From: Pseudomonas putida
Lineage (GTDB): Bacteria; Pseudomonadota; Gammaproteobacteria; Pseudomonadales; Pseudomonadaceae
Assembly (NCBI RefSeq): GCF_002906855.1
Contig: NZ_MINI01000028.1
Span: forward strand, 1,798,001 to 1,862,000
Length of the DNA stretch: 64,000 bases
Direction: 5' to 3'
Every line of letters starts with the position of its first letter. Position 1 is the first letter of the stretch. Below are positions 63,103 through 64,000 of this stretch, one piece after another. The translations under genes and the position numbers were made by a program. The notes beneath the pieces are model-generated. The model was given only the letters and a program-made list of their open reading frames with translations, searched no databases and had not been told where the DNA came from.

Positions 63103-64000
63103 CTACTGAGAGGAATATCGCTTTTGACGGGGGCCACGTTCTTCAGAAAGGCTCCTTGAACGAACCTGACCTACAGAATGCCCTCTGATGGCGGTCCCGC
63201 TTAATGAAGAATGAGCGGAGTCAATGTGCGGGGCGGGCTGGGAAATATCGGGCGAGCTGGGTGAATGTGACCTAGAGACTGAAACCTGCTGAAGTTCGAT
63301 GGCTCCAGATGCTGAGTCAACAGTGGAATGCTGCCTTTCGAAAAGCTGAAGATCGGTGGATGCAGATGCTGAGCTAACAGTGGAGGGCGGCCTTTCGAAC
63401 ATCTCGAGAACCTCAGGATCTGCAACACTCAGGTCGGGCGTATATTCGCTCGGTCGGCGGGTTCGGCGGGATTCGGGGTGAATGTAAAATCCATAGCTTT
63501 CACTGAACGCGGGGAAGTAGGTCGTACCGAACTGCATGAGTGAGGCAGCCGTTATAAGCCGCTGCCCCGCGACTGGGTCCTCAGAGTGGTACCTGCGGAG
63601 CGCACTGATGGTTGTCAGGGTCAAGGCAGTGATCCTGGCCGCGATGGAAATCATACCTACTGCACCCAGACGTGTTCTGGCCTGGCGCCGTAAGTCGGCA
63701 ACGACGCGCCTGGGTACATCACGCCAACGGTCAGCTGCCCGGCCCGCGTGTATGAGCGAGTCGAGTATAGGGAGGGCCGTGTTGATCAAAGCATGTGAGC
63801 CATAGATCAGATTTATGGCGAACGCGTACCGGATCCAATGCTCGTTTGGATCAAGAAAGGCCCAGAAGTCGGGTTCAGCGGATGCGTCCTCACCCACCAG
63901 CCCCCTATCATCGCGATTGCGGACAGGATTGTTTCTTACCATCCGATACAGGTTGAGTCCGTCAACCGTCCCGCCCGGATCTGCACTCAGCCATCGGGCC
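63103..64000 (-). CDS. Rhs/TccC-type toxin, C-terminal part (partial)
   Basis: The reading frame stops at 63103 and stays open through the right end of the window, so the start is outside. Before the first ATG (63942) the frame encodes ADPGGTVDGLNLYRMVRNNP, the end of the Rhs-associated core domain seen in Rhs and TccC-like proteins. After the core, about 265 residues form the variable C-terminal tip. First comes a membrane- or helix-like stretch (YGSHALINTALPILDSLIHA). Then comes a Ser/Pro-rich tail with a doubled FER..STV.SAS unit. The tip would be the toxic payload. No immunity gene follows; the neighbour is a convergent MFS gene, so it could be an insect-type Tc toxin component. Confidence 0.8.
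   Translation of the reverse strand, partial: ARWLSADPGGTVDGLNLYRMVRNNPVRNRDDRGLVGEDASAEPDFWAFLDPNEHWIRYAFAINLIYGSHALINTALPILDSLIHAGRAADRWRDVPRRVVADLRRQARTRLGAVGMISIAARITALTLTTISALRRYHSEDPVAGQRLITAASLMQFGTTYFPAFSESYGFYIHPESRRTRRPSEYTPDLSVADPEVLEMFERPPSTVSSASASTDLQLFERQHSTVDSASGAIELQQVSVSRSHSPSSPDISQPAPHIDSAHSSLSGTAIRGHSVGQVRSRSLSEERGPRQKRYSSQ

Overview
The window looks like a chromosome segment of a Pseudomonas of the P. putida group. The evidence is the order pheT-ihfA-MerR-tRNA-Pro, the high-GC core genes, the putida-style REP hairpins, and the typical metabolic gene content (glutaminase, NCS2/urate genes, an xylonate-type sugar-acid cluster, and many LysR regulators and GNAT enzymes).

Layout. 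Positions 1-1.2 kb hold core genes: the pheT end, ihfA, a MerR regulator and tRNA-Pro(GGG). From 1.2 to about 17.5 kb lies an accessory island next to tRNA-Pro. It begins with a small run of low-GC orphan genes, each followed by an attC-like recombination site, which is a gene-cassette cluster without an integron integrase. A broken IS5-type transposase cuts this run off. Next come a large SF2 helicase, a convergent protein with a PD-(D/E)XK-like core, and a tyrosine recombinase with a decayed, translationally coupled partner. The island continues with a Zorya anti-phage operon (zorA, zorB and an HNH gene, so type II) and a second HNH nuclease with a possible EVE/PUA-like reader domain.

From 17.5 to 26.8 kb is an 8,056-bp module bounded by an 879-bp direct duplication of an AAA ATPase gene (left copy truncated, right copy complete). 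It carries a DUF2075 nuclease-helicase, a MazG-like pyrophosphohydrolase, a protein resembling the uracil-DNA-glycosylase superfamily, and the four-gene His-Xaa-Ser system hxsD-hxsB-hxsC-hxsA. In that system two radical SAM enzymes are expected to modify a secreted, His-Ser-repeat, peptidoglycan-binding protein. Its biological function is not established, to my knowledge, and it is the best candidate here for an undescribed system.

From 26.8 to 64 kb the content is mostly ordinary core or shell metabolism. It includes small DUF3077/DUF6124-like genes beside an interleaved inverted-repeat structure, and an amino-acid ABC transporter lacking its ATPase gene. It also includes homocysteine methyltransferase, glutaminase, and a Weimberg-type sugar-acid cluster (dehydratase, FAH-family enzyme, semialdehyde dehydrogenase, MFS permease, LysR) with a palindromic candidate operator. 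Further on are a urate/purine cluster (permease, deaminase, HIU hydrolase), ProQ, TerB-like, AraC and cupin genes, a decayed GMC oxidoreductase, an OPT transporter, and a SulP and a formate/nitrite transporter. The right edge carries the C-terminal end of an Rhs/TccC-type toxin gene that runs out of the window.
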